This document shows, piece after piece, positions 12,548 to 25,318 of a stretch of DNA of 64,000 nucleotides. Where the stretch lies: positions 6,264,501-6,328,500 of the forward strand of contig OU015660.1 of the NCBI GenBank assembly GCA_907165275.2, read 5' to 3'. Source of the stretch: Zygaena filipendulae (lineage: Eukaryota; Arthropoda; Insecta; Lepidoptera; Zygaenidae). Under the pieces are notes generated by a model. The model did no database searches. It saw nothing but the letters and a program-made list of their open reading frames with translations, and had not been told where the DNA came from. A program made the translations under genes and the position numbers. Every line of letters starts with the position of its first letter. Position 1 is the first letter of the stretch.

Positions 12548-13329
12548 TATTACATAACAGAATTTAAACAGTAATTTATAGGTATTTGTATCAGTCTAAT
12601 GAACTATACAGAAAAACTACAGTGGGCTTACTAAAACTTTTACTTAAAACACGGGCTTGATTTCCTCTCAATCGGTTGACACGGACAGTTGGTTCCAGCG
12701 CATTGTGAAATATCAAGCGAACAGAGACAGCCGTAAGCAACCACTAATTAAAATACACTAACGATCTACATCTATACATTAGAAAAATTCAGATATGCAA
12801 AAAATACGAATGTCAGGTGGTTTTAATTACGTTACCGACCATGTTATAGTTTTCAAGTTATTTAAATATGTCTAATCTTTATCGTTATACTTACATCTGT
12901 TTAGAAACCACTTAAAAGTTGTTACATTTAATTAGCTGTCGGCGTTCATTTCGAATCATCTTTTTGACCAGTAGCTTTTAGATCAGAGTAAACTTGAACC
13001 GCAAGCGTCGCTAACGTATAATAAAAGAAACAATTTATACGATATGTACAATATATATGGAGCTATAAAATTAATTGACGTATTATATGAAGTGTTAAAA
13101 TGTAAATTAGCAACAACTGTTATTGATTATATACATCAAACTTACATAAAAGATTATGTTCATAACAAATGGATATTTTATACCGTAGTGATGTTATCTA
13201 ATAAAAATAAAAAATGTAGATACTAACATACCTTTGACGCCAATAATACACGACATATTATTTAGTCGTCTCATACCAATCAACAAAATTCTCTTGTAAA
13301 ATACATTTATCATTTTACTTGTGCGAAAA

Positions 13330-13462
13330 ATGAGACTGTGAGTTTATTTATTTGTTTGTTTGTTACGCTTTCACACACTTTGTCAGGGGTACAGACTACA
13401 GAGGGTACAATTCCATCGGGAACTCTGAAATTAACGCGGGTGAAATCGCGGTAAACAGCTAG
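13330..13462 (+). mobile_element. Helitron, internally deleted
   Basis: Has the 5'-type 'tttgttacgctttcacacac' and core 'gtcaggggtacaga' joined to the 3' hairpin ('cgcgggtgaaatcgcgg') and CTAG at 13459-13462. It is shorter than full copies because of loss around the core. Confidence 0.72.
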
Positions 13463-14110
13463 TAGATATGTATTTAAAAGTTTTTATCATTCGTAAATCT
13501 CTCTATAGCGTAAGAAATACCATCAGATGTTAGTAGATTTTATTCAATATCTGGGATTCGGCGTGGGGTTGACCACGAAATTAGCTATACTCGGGATTAA
13601 AAACTCCATCCTTCACTGTCTTACAGTTTACGCATTGGATGTGCTGTAAGGCTGTGCTTTAAACCCTCACATCCTCGTGTCTTTATTGGTAACGGCACTT
13701 TTAATACTTGACCGAATGGGAATAAAGCGTAACTGCCTTTTGTCTTTAATTATTTGCATGTCATTCTGCGTATTTTATTCTTATGGTTTCGTGACGACGC
13801 AACGAAATGTTTAATTGGATAAGAAACGCTTCCACATGAGTTTCATAAAATCCACTGTTAACTGTTTTTAATAGACATGGTACATACCTGCACGTATAAC
13901 CGTCTTGAATTCCTTATTCCGTAAATAACGTAAGTATTGTTTATTTAATGGTATGTATAAGATTTGATAAATAAATTTATTTTCTGCTTTTATCTGCTGC
14001 TTAATATTTAATTATTTACTTTTACTCCCTATCTCATAGTCTGGAAGAGATCGTGATGATGGCTCATTGCATTGTGCAATTTACCTAGGTTTGAGTTAGT
14101 TTGTGTACAA

Positions 14111-14315
14111 TCCTACTAATATTATTAATGTGAAAGTGTGGATGTTTGGATGTTTGTTACTCAATCACGCAAAAACTGCCGAACGGATTTGGATGAAATT
14201 TGGCATGCACGTTGTCAGGACTCAGGAGTACAGAGAAGGACATAGGGTACTTTTATCCCAAAATTTCCTTGAGAACTCCGAAATTACCGCGGGTGAAACC
14301 GCGGGGCACAGCTAG
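14111..14315 (+). mobile_element. Lep1-like non-autonomous Helitron, full length
   Basis: TCCTACTAATATTATTAATG start, 'ccgcgggtgaaaccgcgggg' hairpin and CTAG at 14312-14315, flanked by A (14110) and T (14316). Close relative of the copy at 5043-5242. Confidence 0.9.
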
Positions 14316-14753
14316 TAAATAATAAAATTTCTGTTCATTTTAAATTTATTTATTTCTTTTAAACTTTTTTGTATACAATGACCTGCGTTAAGAGCTTTTT
14401 GAAAATTATTGAGTTATTCATAATATGAGCTCATAATAAATGGAGGTTTTATAGGTATATTAGACAGCAGTGCGCATGATAACCTGACCATTGTTCTTAT
14501 GCGACGCCAGATCGTAAGTAGTTAAGGCTTTAAGGCTTAGGTACAACAGCTTACACAGCTTTAACAATAGTACACCAAAGAATAAAAATATATCTAATAT
14601 TTATCGTAAAGGCAATTTCAAACATACCTACTGAACTTCCGAATTATTACTTATAATACCTATAATAAGTACCTTACTTATAAAAAATACTTAAAAACTT
14701 ACTTATTTAGAGTAGTTAATTTTAAACAGATGAGACTAGTATTATACATAATA

Positions 14754-14871
14754 CTAGTAGTTTCACCCGCGGTAATTTCGGATTCCCAGGGGAATTCTAC
14801 GTTACAATATAGCCTATGTTACTTAGGAATAATGTGGCATTTTAATAGTGACGATATTGTAAGCATAAAAT
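14754..14871 (-). mobile_element. Truncated Helitron
   Basis: Read on the minus strand this is the 3' end of the family: 'tagaattcc', 'accgcgggtgaaa', then CTAGT, with the last hairpin arm missing. The 5' half is lost or unrecognisable. Confidence 0.6.
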
Positions 14872-14929
14872 CAAAAGTTCCTATTGGTGGATATGGGTGA
14901 TAAATAACAGTAGGTCTTTATAACTTTAG

Positions 14930-15480
14930 GGGCGGCAGCGACGCGGGGGTAACGACTCGCCATCGACCTTGCGCGGCGTCCTTGCCGTCCGACCAAAGAA
15001 CCCTCGCTCTATCCCTCTCTTTCACACTCACACGCAAATATATGTCTATCGCCCTCCACAACCGCCCTGCGGGATAGGTCTAGTGATAAATCGCTCAGAC
15101 GACAGCCTAGCATTTCTGTTTTGCTAACTGCTCTATTTTTATTTACAACTGAATGGGAATGCCTACTATATCGTCGACGTGTAAAGTGTTTTAATAACCG
15201 TTGCTTCTTTTTTTAATCCAGATATTTATGTACCACCGATAGCTAGGCTCGTTTTCCATTTGATTTTTTTTCCATCGAGCGCAGTTAAGTTGGCTAGCCG
15301 TCTCGTTTTAATTACAATGTTGTGTAGCGTTCACAATAAATTGTATTAGTGTTTGAAATTTACATGCGCCATATACGCGACGTACCTATTTACAATTTGT
15401 TATCTGATGAATATTTAGCAGGGCGGCGCAGACCGAGGGGCAGCGCGGGCGAGGAGCCGGCCTCCCGGGACCGTGTTACC
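14930..15480. promoter_or_regulatory. CpG-rich islands, candidate promoter or regulatory DNA
   Basis: Two GC- and CpG-rich patches (about 14930-15110 and 15419-15480) stand out from AT-rich flanks. They contain pyrimidine-rich 'ctctatccctctctttcac' and no long open frame. This fits a promoter/5'UTR or conserved enhancer; no core promoter element can be assigned with certainty. Confidence 0.3.
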
Positions 15481-16436
15481 GCCTAATGAGGACGACCCTT
15501 ATAAAGATCGCGTCGTGTTAGAAAATCCCTAATTGTTCGCAACAATGTCGTTGATATTCGAAACGCGGGCTTCTGTCCAATTAACTTCGCGCTTTTTATA
15601 ACTTCTCTCTCCTATGTAGAGTTATTGATTTTACAAATGTAGGTAGGTATTGATATTTTTTATATTATGTCGAGAATGTAATATTATCATAGGCTGAATA
15701 ACTATCATAATGTATTTTATTTTATGATTTATAAAATTATAAATTGATGCCAATACTCCATTAAATTTTATTTTCATTGGACGTATATCATCTTTTATCT
15801 ACCTCACAGAGTGTAAAGTTGTAAACATATCCTGAGGATATTTTAAAATATTATAATTTTACGAGATTCTTGAGCCGGTTTCGTTAAATTAACATAATAT
15901 CCTTACTCTATTCGATACTATTTGGACTCTAATGAAATTGAAACCCTTACACAAAAACAGCTATTGATGAGCATTTATTTATTTAAAAGAGAAGAACCGT
16001 GTTCACTGTTTTTACTCAGGAAAGGTACCTTACGCCTTAGAGGAATTTAAATAAGTGTGAACTAAATTCTAATTTTATTTTTAAAGTTGCGCATTTTGCG
16101 CGCTGCATATTATAACAATATTGGGTGATGCGTTCGTTTAGTAAATAGATCCACTTTACGATGGGATGTTGTACGCAGTATTAGTGTTCACTATTCAGAT
16201 AGCCGAAGGCTACTGTAGGTTAGCTGACGATGCCGTTTTTAGTAGCCGACTCGTTAATGCTTCTATTTACGGCGCGGCGCGGCGGCGCGGCGGCCCTCCT
16301 AGGCCCTTATTCACTATGACCATAACACATCGCGCTTAGATGCCACGCCACAAGAACTGTTTTTCCCTCGTGATCAAAGAAGTTTCGCGTCAGAAAATTA
16401 CATTTACCTACAGCGTGTCTTATGGCATACAGAATA

Positions 16437-16639
16437 TCTATACTAATAATGTAAACAGGAAAGATATAATTTTTTGTTTGTTTGTTGCGATTTAACTAAA
16501 AAAACTACTGGCCCGATTTATAAAATTCTTTCACTATTAGAATACTACATTATCCCTGAGTAACATAGGCTATATTGTAATCCGGAATTCCCGCGGGAAC
16601 TCCGAAATGACCGCGGGTGAAACTGCGGGGAATAGCTAT
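16437..16639 (+). mobile_element. Helitron, near full length, altered 3' end
   Basis: Starts TCTATACTAATAATG after an A, carries 'ccgcgggaactccgaaatga' and the hairpin, and ends CTAT (16636-16639) instead of CTAG. Nested in the TIR element at 16302-16912. Confidence 0.8.
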
Positions 16640-16719
16640 AAGGTACCTAATTACCTATATGATAACCTGAAAAGAAATCATCCATATAAACTTTTGGGAT
16701 AAAGCTCATATATATATTG

Positions 16720-16817
16720 CGATGTCAGGGGTACAGAGGTCATATAGAGTACTTTATGTTTCGGAATTGCCGCGGGAACTCTGAAATTAACGCGGGTGAA
16801 ACCACGGGGAACAGCTA
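16720..16817 (+). mobile_element. 5'-truncated Helitron
   Basis: Starts in the core at 'gatgtcaggggtacagagg' and runs to the hairpin 'cgcgggtgaaaccacgggg' and CTAA (16814-16817, a permitted CTRR end). It lies 80 bp after another copy in the same orientation. Confidence 0.75.
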
Positions 16818-16913
16818 ATTTATAATATTTTGGCATCTGGAGCGTTTGGCATCGTGTTTTTGGGACGCGCCTTATGCTCGAGGAATGTAGGTGGACATAG
16901 TGAAAAAGGGCCA

Positions 16914-16985
16914 GGCCCTTATTCACTATGACCACCAACATTCTTACGCCGCGAGACCCGATTACACGCGCTTCGCTGAATCATT
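16914..16985 (+). mobile_element. Start of a second TIR element copy, truncated
   Basis: GGCCCTTATTCACTATGACC recurs one base after the end of the preceding element, so two copies abut head to tail. The body beyond about 16985 no longer matches. Confidence 0.55.
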
Positions 16986-19332
16986 GAATGATTTTTATTT
17001 TCTTTACTTTTAGCCCTCATAGGTACCTAGAAAAAAATAGTCTATCAAGATACTATAACAAAAGAATAAAACTATATAACCCTGCGGTGATAATTGAAAC
17101 GCATAAACGTATAAGAAACGTTTTGCCGGATACAATTTTAAAATGTTATATACTTACTGAAATAATTTTATTATATCGATAAAGCAAGGGGAATGTTAGT
17201 GAGTTTGGTTTTAATTGCGCCAATCGTCTACCGGCTCACTAATATCTCTTCGGCTAAGTGACAGTAGTCCAACTAATTGTGCAATAACCGCGCTGATTCA
17301 GTGGGACATCTAGCAAATGCTTTAAACAATCATGGGCTTTCGATCGTGCTCTAACATTCAGACGTTCCTCCAATAAACCAACAAATCGAATGAGTCTTTT
17401 TATTACGAACTGCATTCCCACAAACCCACCTTTAATATTTAATAGGTTGTCTTTACTGTGGGTAGGTAAACCTATCCTCGACGCTATCTTGCACACCAGT
17501 CATCGACTAAAGTGTTGCTCTAAAGCCTGTTTATTATTTTCGTTTAATATATGACTAGTTATCAAGCAGTTTGTTCATAAATTACATACATTCAACTACA
17601 ATCGAATTGGATAATTGCTATGTACGTAATGGGACGTCACTCCACGTCCAGTAATTAAGGACGCGGGCCAAGTTTTGCTCCTCGTTTTTGTATACATTGA
17701 GATATGGTATATGAAATTCAATTTTACTCAGTGAAACGTTGTATACGAGTACAACAATCTTGTAGCTATTTCAGGGAACTATCCTGTAGCAATTTAGGAA
17801 AAGGACGAAGCGAGTGAGCCGTCTCTATAATTATTTTCGAATTTGCTTCGGATTGCCTATCGGTTGATGAGAAAAGCGTGATCTATATTGAGTTGGCGGT
17901 GCAGAGGATATTTTGAGAATAGAAAGAACCATTTATTTATAAATTTTATTTTATTTTAATAGAAGTGAATATAATAGTTTCCGCTTATTTGAAATAACGT
18001 GAAACATGTTAAAATATTCTTTTTTTTAGCTTTAATTAATTATGGTATAGATACATATAAAGGATAATTATTGTCTCATCGAAAAACAATGTTCATAGAA
18101 CTTCACCGTTACTTATTGCCGTAATTAGTCTATCAATGTCATTTATCTGAGCACCGTTACGCGGCATTCGGCCCACGTATATAATTAAATATCCGGATTT
18201 GCGAATATTAATTACGCAATATCCATACATATTTATAATAGAGTAGCACAGTATGTTTCCTGTCTTATATTGTACTTCTCACAGCAAAACATTGTCTGAA
18301 ATAAATATTATAAAATCTCTTTAGAAGAAACCGGGGATGGTTACCTACCTACTAACTTTTATGTATACCTATAAGTATTTAAAAAATTAAAAACTTCCAA
18401 AAGTGACCGGTATTTGCATAATCATATAAATTAGTATTTATCCTATTATAGATTATTTTTCCATATTTCCCTACCGATTTTTTTATTTCAAATTTATTTT
18501 TATGCCTGGTGGTGCTTGTTTGACTAGTATGAGTTTATTAATTTTGATAAATCCTTCTAAAAATCTGATAAAGATGTGATGAAAATAAAAAAAATACACA
18601 TAAACTAAAAGTATAATTATTTAAATACATATGTGAGCATTATTCTGTACTTAGCTGGCGGGAAACGAATTGTGCGCGTCTGCAGCGTAGATTAAACACT
18701 AATATAAGTATGCTTTGCACCCCAATGCCACTGGGCGCATGCTCTTACATAGATAGCTCCGGGGTGGTTCCCGTCTCACTTATTACAGTGTTCGCAAATC
18801 CATATGGGCAACGTTGGGAGGCCCCGGCCCGTCATTAGCCTCCTATCCCGTGATTGTATTCGATATAAATCATTGTAATGGTAGATTATCCCCCCGATAC
18901 ATCGTCGAAACACCCGGGAAACATAGGATTACATACGTACAGCTCTACCCAAGTAATTGCTGTACACTCATTGATACCACACGAAATGTAATTAGGCTTT
19001 GTTCCAGCTAACCGCTGCGAGAAGATTCGCTCTTATTCTGCAATTTTATCGTGGCATTATCTAAGTAAATGATGAGTTGTAGACGCGGGTCACGGACACC
19101 TTCGGCTCTAGATATAGTAGTTGCACCTAAAAATGTGCGTACATAACATTGGTACTAGGAGGCTGAGAAGAAGATATCATCAGACACTTCCGCAATAATA
19201 ATAATAATACTAATATTAATATCATTTCACAACACACTAGTTGTAAGCTTTATGCAACCATCAAGTAAACTGTGCTTATAAGGATGCATCCCGAAAATCA
19301 AGAAAACAGTTTATATTATACTATAATGTTAT

Positions 19333-19632
19333 AAAGAAAAAGGTTTTTTTTAATATATTTATATGTTTGTAATAATGGATTTAAAAAACTACTTAACCGA
19401 TTTCATAAATTATTTCACTTATATAAAGCTACAGTGCTCCTAAGTAATATAGTTTAACATATTTTTTAATATTATTACGCATAATATTATACCCGCGGTT
19501 CCACCCGCGTCGATGTCTTTTTAACGCGGGTTAATGTTCTTCGGTTCCCTTGTCCGGTCAAGTAGATAGGCGTGAAAGCGTTAGGTAAAAACAAAACGAA
19601 CTCATATCTGCATTTATATTATTATTAAATAT
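19333..19632. mobile_element. Two converging Helitron remnants
   Basis: About 19333-19483 (+) carries the 'aaaactacttaaccgattt' and 'ctcctaagtaatat' blocks. About 19484-19632 (-) carries the 'acccgcggttccacccgcg' hairpin and a degraded 5' end ('tttatattattattaa'). Both are diverged and lack clean CTAG ends. Confidence 0.5.
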
Positions 19633-19689
19633 GTTACTATTTGAGATGGGAATTTCTATTTGTTCTATAGAATGTTGTGTGAGAGTCTA

Positions 19690-19776
19690 TAATGCAAAAT
19701 CGGTTCCACCAGGAATTGACCGAAACCTCTTGCTTCTCGAAGTGGCCTAGTGACCACTTACGCCAATGGCGCCGTT
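19690..19776 (-). mobile_element. Degenerate tRNA-derived SINE head
   Basis: On the minus strand it reads as a tRNA-like head with an A-box-like 'ggcgtaagtggtcac' and a damaged B box ('ggtcaattcc' for GGTTCGATTCC). It resembles the heads of the SINEs at 41701-41974 and 50832-51084. Confidence 0.5.
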
Positions 19777-21169
19777 AAGATTATAATATTAAAAAAAAGT
19801 GCTTAGACTTTATAACACAGCCACCAAAATAGCAGTAAAAAAATACTTAGCATTAATGCACGTTTTAATACTTATGTGTGTTGCTCTTTGCTTAAACATT
19901 AATTTGCACTCTCAATCGCCAGACAAATTCCTCAAATTTTAATTATCTTACTGCCAATAATACACACACCTGCTAACGTCGATCATCTGCTTAGTTTCGA
20001 CCCTTAACTAAGCTTAACAGAAAGCAAGTGGGACGTTAGAATGCCTAAAATATCCGTACATGCGCACAAATGTTGACAAATATAGATGCATAGAACCTAA
20101 GAGGACCGTTATGACTTATAGCGGTGTATGGAGCATCGTGAAAAGCTCGGCTGTGTAAAACGAATAGTTTGCCTTCGTGTTCTAGGATACTTATCGCTTC
20201 TTAGACTAACCCGAACCGTTGTAAATTTGCTTACTTAGAATGTTTGCGAGCGGATTACCTAGCTGCAAAATTTCTCGCATCAATGACATTCCGGTATGGA
20301 CTACTTAAATTGTCTGAGACTAGTGAAACTATTAAATACCGTAATTTTGTGTTTCAACCGATCAGTATTATCTTCTACCATTCACTGTCTACAAAGAGGA
20401 AAGCATAATACTGTCGGATTAAGCATAGGTGACTACTGGAATTCTTTAAATTACACTCTATCACTGTCTCGTTTATTTTTATTCAACACGATTCTGTTTA
20501 TTAGCCAATTTATGACGATATAATAAAAGGAGAATTTATGGCAATCGCTTTAATAATATGTTACTGTAAATCATACCGTGTCGTGCGCGGTTTCGTTCAG
20601 ATTGATACATATCAATGAAAAAATATGCGCCATTCCGTTAGCTGACATCCGAACACTGAGGAAAATCGTTGATACAGTTGTATCAGGTACGAAATGATGA
20701 TAACCTATCGGCCCGCGACCTCAGAGCGTGCGGCGTAGATACTGCTGGCATTATCGTGTCCAATCAGAGACTATTCTGGATCTTTTCATTAGACAGGGTA
20801 TTCGGGTTACACATCGAAACAAATTTGGCTGCTTTAGTTTAGTTTATTACCTTTTTCATAAATGTTGATCAGGTTTTGATGGACGGAAGCCGTAACGAGT
20901 GCACGCGTTGGCCGCATTAGCTATATAGATCAGTCGCCATTTTGTGTACCCTGCAAGTGGTCCTCGCGAAAAAACTACGTGTTTCGCTCGAGAAGCTAAC
21001 CGTACCACAACTACCACATTGCCTATGGTTTTAAATTGGCGGAATTACGCCACCAATAAAACTGTACTGAGTACTCTTAATTACGTTGGAATTATTGTTC
21101 AGGTTTGTAAATACGTAGGTCAAAAAAGACATTATTATTTTTTTTTTCGCTTCGTCCGAATCGCTTACA

Positions 21170-21400
21170 GAATAGGGCAGCGCCGGCTCGCACGCGGCGC
21201 GGTGGCTAAATCATTCGTTTATTGATTTCCGATGTCGCGGTCGTGATCCGGCGCCGGGGCACAGCGTCTGGCGCGTGTTCCGCGTGACGCAACGCCGACC
21301 CCCTCGCCGCCCCGCACAGCTCTCTCCCCTCTGTGCTGCTCTATGCTCTGTGATCTGTGCTCTCGTTGACGGTGCAGCTAGACAGCGTTGCCCGATGATT
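21170..21400. promoter_or_regulatory. CpG-rich island, candidate promoter or 5'UTR
   Basis: The strongest GC and CpG spike in the first 50 kb outside repeats, followed by pyrimidine-rich 'ctctctcccctctgtgctgc'. A 93-codon frame (20944-21225) runs into it but shows no recognisable domain. Best candidate in the upstream region for a transcription start; orientation unknown. Confidence 0.3.
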
Positions 21401-22075
21401 GAGCACTAGCAATGCCAATAACGCGGGTATCTGAAACAATCTCCGTCAGCGTTTCAGGATCAGCTCACACAGGTCGAGATATCGTCTTTCGACTGTGCAG
21501 ATCTACAAAGAGCAGGTCACAAATTGAACACTAAAATTTATAATAAAGATTAAAAAATTGATTAACTTAGAAGAGACGTGTAAAATTCTCCTGTGTAATG
21601 CCGTGAACAGAAAATGCCGCTGTTATGTAGTAGGTAGGTACTTTGTAATTTATTATCAGGTAAGTATATCTATTTCTATATATATTATCTATTCTAATAT
21701 AATAAAACTTATGGAAAACTTAAAATAATAACTGTCCGGTAGGTACTTAGAAGTACAACGACGTTCTTAGTTACTTAAACTTTAAATTACGAGGTGGTAA
21801 TTTATTAAGCGCTTTAACATTAAAATTTTAGCAAACAACGCAAGTGGCGTGCATGAAGTTAACACAACATCCGGTGCCTGCGTGTTAAGTATTAAAAACT
21901 GAAGTAAAAGTCCTCAATAACACAATAAAAGGTATAGTGGTATAGTGATAGGTATATTACATTTAAATTGCTAGCTTAGTTTTATATATATAATCATATA
22001 TTAGGTACACATAATTATTTATTTAATCACATTAGAAAAGCGTTCATAACTTTCCACATACAGACTTTTTTACTA

Positions 22076-22332
22076 GGTTTGACCGTTTCGTTACTACAAG
22101 AACTATTTATTGTATAACAGAAAAGTAGTGAACAGTGGACAAAATTGAATGTAGCGAAATCACCAAGCTGCATATTTTGACTCAGGTGTCGTGTTTGTGA
22201 AGTTAGTCCTTGTAGAGTTAGGGCGTGTAGAGTTAGAAGCTTGGCTCTACATAAGATCTGATAACTTTTTGACAGCGCGAGTCACATGGTCTCGTCTTGG
22301 CAAAATTTTACATGAAAATGTTTTTGGTGGGA
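22076..22332 (+). mobile_element. Half of the large inverted-repeat element
   Basis: Matches the loop and right arm of the element at 58555-58994 ('gaccgtttcgttactac' through 'atgaaaatgtttttggtggga'), but the left arm is absent. Clear sequence divergence from the other copy shows it is an older or deleted copy. Confidence 0.75.
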
Positions 22333-22902
22333 TCTACTTATACTTCACGTATACTAACTCTTTTAATAAAAGTTGCTTTTTTCATCTTGATGCCCGAAGC
22401 TTTTCCCATATAAGTATGGATGAGCGACCATAGGATCGTATTCGCAAATTATTAGTTTTATTGTGCGCTTGCATCGATCGCGTCGAACAGTAATTGGGTG
22501 GCTATTACTTGCGACACGGGATCTTCGTAACAAACTGTCCGTCGATGCGAATCGGCCCCATTGTTTTTATGTAAAATCTTCTTTTCTGTCTTGTTGTTTT
22601 CTAATAAAGCATTAAAAAGTGCATTTGTTGGCCGTTTAGCTCTCCTAAGGGTACGTACGTACTTATGCACCTGACGGATTGTAGCTGAATCTACTGTAGG
22701 GGCAATTAACGGAAATGGCATATATGAGATGCATGTAGGTACACCATCCAACTTCCGCGCTATAAAATAAATAATTGGTTTTGTCATGTTTTATATGCGA
22801 TAGTAAATAGACTTTCTATGATCTATTTACAATAGGTACCTAATTTGTTTATACTTTATGCTTTAGAAATGTGATTGGTTGTATTAAATAAATATAGGTA
22901 CC

Positions 22903-22940
22903 ACTTGCCCGTTTGCCCCCTATGACATAAAAATAAATAA
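22903..22940 (+). mobile_element. LINE 3' end fragment
   Basis: 'ccacttgcccgtttgccccc' followed by 'tatgacataaaaat' recurs almost exactly at 27678-27715. It is the A-rich 3' terminus of a common lepidopteran LINE/SINE family, severely 5'-truncated. Confidence 0.6.
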
Positions 22941-23495
22941 ATAATTAAATAACTAAACGGTTCATCCGTTATCAATTAGATAGCGAATAAGGCTAATTTT
23001 ATAAATATGATGCAAATTGTAATTATTCTCACAATAGCTTCACGCGTGGCTGCACGTGACTTTTTGACAACACACAAAATTATAATAGTTGCCATTTTAA
23101 AGTTAAAACAAATACCAAAAACATGTTACTAAACTACTACGCTTAAACCAAAAAAAACTCTATTGTGAATGTACCTATACCCCTGCAGTGTGATAGCACC
23201 TTACGTTTTTGTTCCAGGCACCGCCTGGTAGGAGACGCGTCTGTGAATTTGCATAAGGAATTGGGTGCGCACGCTTTGGTTAAGTCTCGCGGGAGATTTC
23301 TCACGGTGCCTGTTGAGTACTGATGCTTTAGCGCTCCCTTCTTAAGTACAAATATGTGTCTGCACAATTGATTGATTTATTTGGCAGATATACCTAAAAT
23401 CGCCCATCAAAATATGGAACAAGGCTTGAATCAACATAATGCCTTGTTTTGTTCTCATATTGACAACAATACTTCCTAATAGGTATATCGTGTAC

Positions 23496-23688
23496 ACTTA
23501 TACTAGTTTGTAAAAATGTTTCAATGTTTGTTACTCAATCACTCATAAACGGCTGAACATATTTGAATGAAAGATAAAATATGTTCTGGATTAACTCTAC
23601 CTACTTTTTATTCATATAGGACACATACTTTTTATTCACACAGAACTTCCGAGGATATCCTAAAATTCAGCGGGTGAAACAAATTCAA
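23496..23688 (+). mobile_element. Degenerate Helitron
   Basis: Shows 'tgtttgttactcaatcac', 'cggctgaaca' and 'cagcgggtgaaac' in family order, with an internal duplication of 'ctactttttattca' and loss of the second hairpin arm and CTAG. Confidence 0.55.
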
Positions 23689-24657
23689 GATCATTCTCAA
23701 AAAAAAAAACAATTAATTTCATACAATCAAAGGTCAAATAATTTAAACCGCAGTCAAGAGCTACTAATATTATATTTTTGAAAGAAGTATAGATAAAACT
23801 GTGTTTAGTTTTATTTTTAATGTATATGCCTGAATACATATTATTTTCTTTCTTTATTCCTCTGATCGGAAGTCAACCAATTTTTTGTGATCACTCATTA
23901 GCCTCAGTGATTTTTGTCTTCGATAAAAAAAAATCAATTCACCTGCGAATAATTTGCCTACAGTTTTATATTTATGATGTTTAAGAGGAACTCTGAGGTA
24001 CCTAGTACTTAAAATCCATATAAGTATTTTTATAGATTCCAAATGGTTCTTAAGTAGGTATTTATCTGTTTTTGACTCCGAATTTTCTCGTCGTTAATAA
24101 TACATAAATGTGGCAAGAAGTATAATTAAAGCTTTTTAGAGGCCCGTTTTGTGATACGTCATAAATCTAGGTGGCACACTTTCAGTAATAACACACCGAA
24201 ATAAATAAACCGTGCGGGTACAGTCGTGATCGAATGAAGATATCTTTATTCACGTCTGTTAAAGGTATGGAACTTAAATGTTCAGCATTAATTGCATATC
24301 ACCACGAATTCGTGCACGGCAAACAGTTTTCGTCGCAATTTCGATTCGTTCTGATCAATTTGTATCTTTCATCGAACGCCTTCTATATGCACACAAATTT
24401 TCGACCTCGAATGTACCTACCTGTATCTTAATAATTATACAAATTGTAATCCTCAGTTCGTAAACGGCAAGCGGGTCGACGGTCATTTTTCAATATTAAA
24501 ATACACGTTTGCGGGGTATGCGATGGGCGATGGATGATGATTGCGCGTTGCATTGATAACGGGAGATTTAGAGCCTACTTACATCTCGCTCGACAACAGT
24601 GTTTAACGACGGCAGGTGTCGTAATACGGTCGTAGCCGTTGCCGGCGATTACAACTG

Positions 24658-24826
24658 AGTTAATTTCAAAGTCCCGGTGAGATTCCAGGGTCAAAGTATT
24701 CTATGTCCTTTTCTGTACCTCTGACAACGCATTTGCAAAATATCATGATGGTCGGTTGAATACCTATTAGTTAAGGCGTGAAAGGTAACAAACAAATTCA
24801 CATTTGCATTTATAATATTAGTAAGC
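24658..24826 (-). mobile_element. Helitron lacking its 3' terminus
   Basis: On the minus strand it starts 'tactaatattataaatgc', passes through the 'acagaaaaggacatagaat' core and ends before the hairpin and CTAG. Likely terminal decay. Confidence 0.65.
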
Positions 24827-25318
24827 ATTAGGATTGAATTACCTACCTACTAGCTTTCGGCTCTCAAATCTCGGAATTCTCTCGGGATCTCTATAAGTAC
24901 CTACGTATAAACAATGAAATGTGTTAAAATTTCAAAGTATTCACAAACGAACATAAGATTTTATAAAAATATCTATTTAATGTACATAAATTATATAGAT
25001 AGCCCGCAACAATCTACCCTACGAGTGTGCCCTGCTGACAAATATTTCAAAGTGTTTTATTACCTACTGTAGATTTTATTCAGACACAGATTAGTATTTT
25101 AATTTAAAGACGCTAGAAGATTCATTCATCGGTAATTGGACACGTACCTACTACACGGCACAATAAGCAGGTAGCGAGGTTAGAGGTTGTAGAGGTTAAA
25201 CTATAATTAAACCGGGAGGTTTATGCGATTTGTTAAACATCCGGTCGAGTTAAAAATTTTACTTTTAAATGTATGTATGTCGTGGTAAAAGTTCTTTACT
25301 GTGCAATTTATTAAAACC

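Larger units (their letters stand above)
9767..14110. other. Non-coding stretch with small repeats
   Basis: No exon recognised. Holds a snapback element (11312-11424) and two Helitron remnants (12376-12547, 13330-13462). The segment 10200-10560 is of ordinary complexity without an open frame of note. Confidence 0.5.
16302..16912. mobile_element. TIR element with two Helitrons inserted
   Basis: The left end GGCCCTTATTCACTATGACC and the right end (reverse complement GGCCCTTTTTCACTATGTCC) are inverted repeats. Both ends also match the copy at 58991-59213 in reverse orientation. Helitrons at 16437-16639 and 16720-16817 sit inside. The GGCCC start resembles PIF/Harbinger (Tourist-like) termini, which is an inference; no clear target duplication is seen. 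Confidence 0.75.
16986..22075. other. Non-coding stretch, no gene recognised
   Basis: The 80-codon minus-strand frame at 17254-17496 resembles no family I know. Helitron remnants (19333-19632), a SINE remnant (19690-19776) and a CpG-rich island (21170-21400) are listed separately. Confidence 0.5.
22345..25318. other. Non-coding stretch with an unexplained 109-codon frame
   Basis: The minus-strand frame 22458-22787 is one of the two longest in the window (109 codons). It begins MTKPIIYFIARKLDG, has a basic middle, and resembles no family I know. Flanking bases show no clear splice or start context. Helitron remnants at 23496-23688 and 24658-24826 and a LINE tail at 22903-22940 are listed separately. 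Confidence 0.35.

Noticed and set aside
14103..14315. 70-codon + frame
   Set aside because: Lies entirely within a Helitron; its end (EITAGETAGHS) is the terminal hairpin translated.
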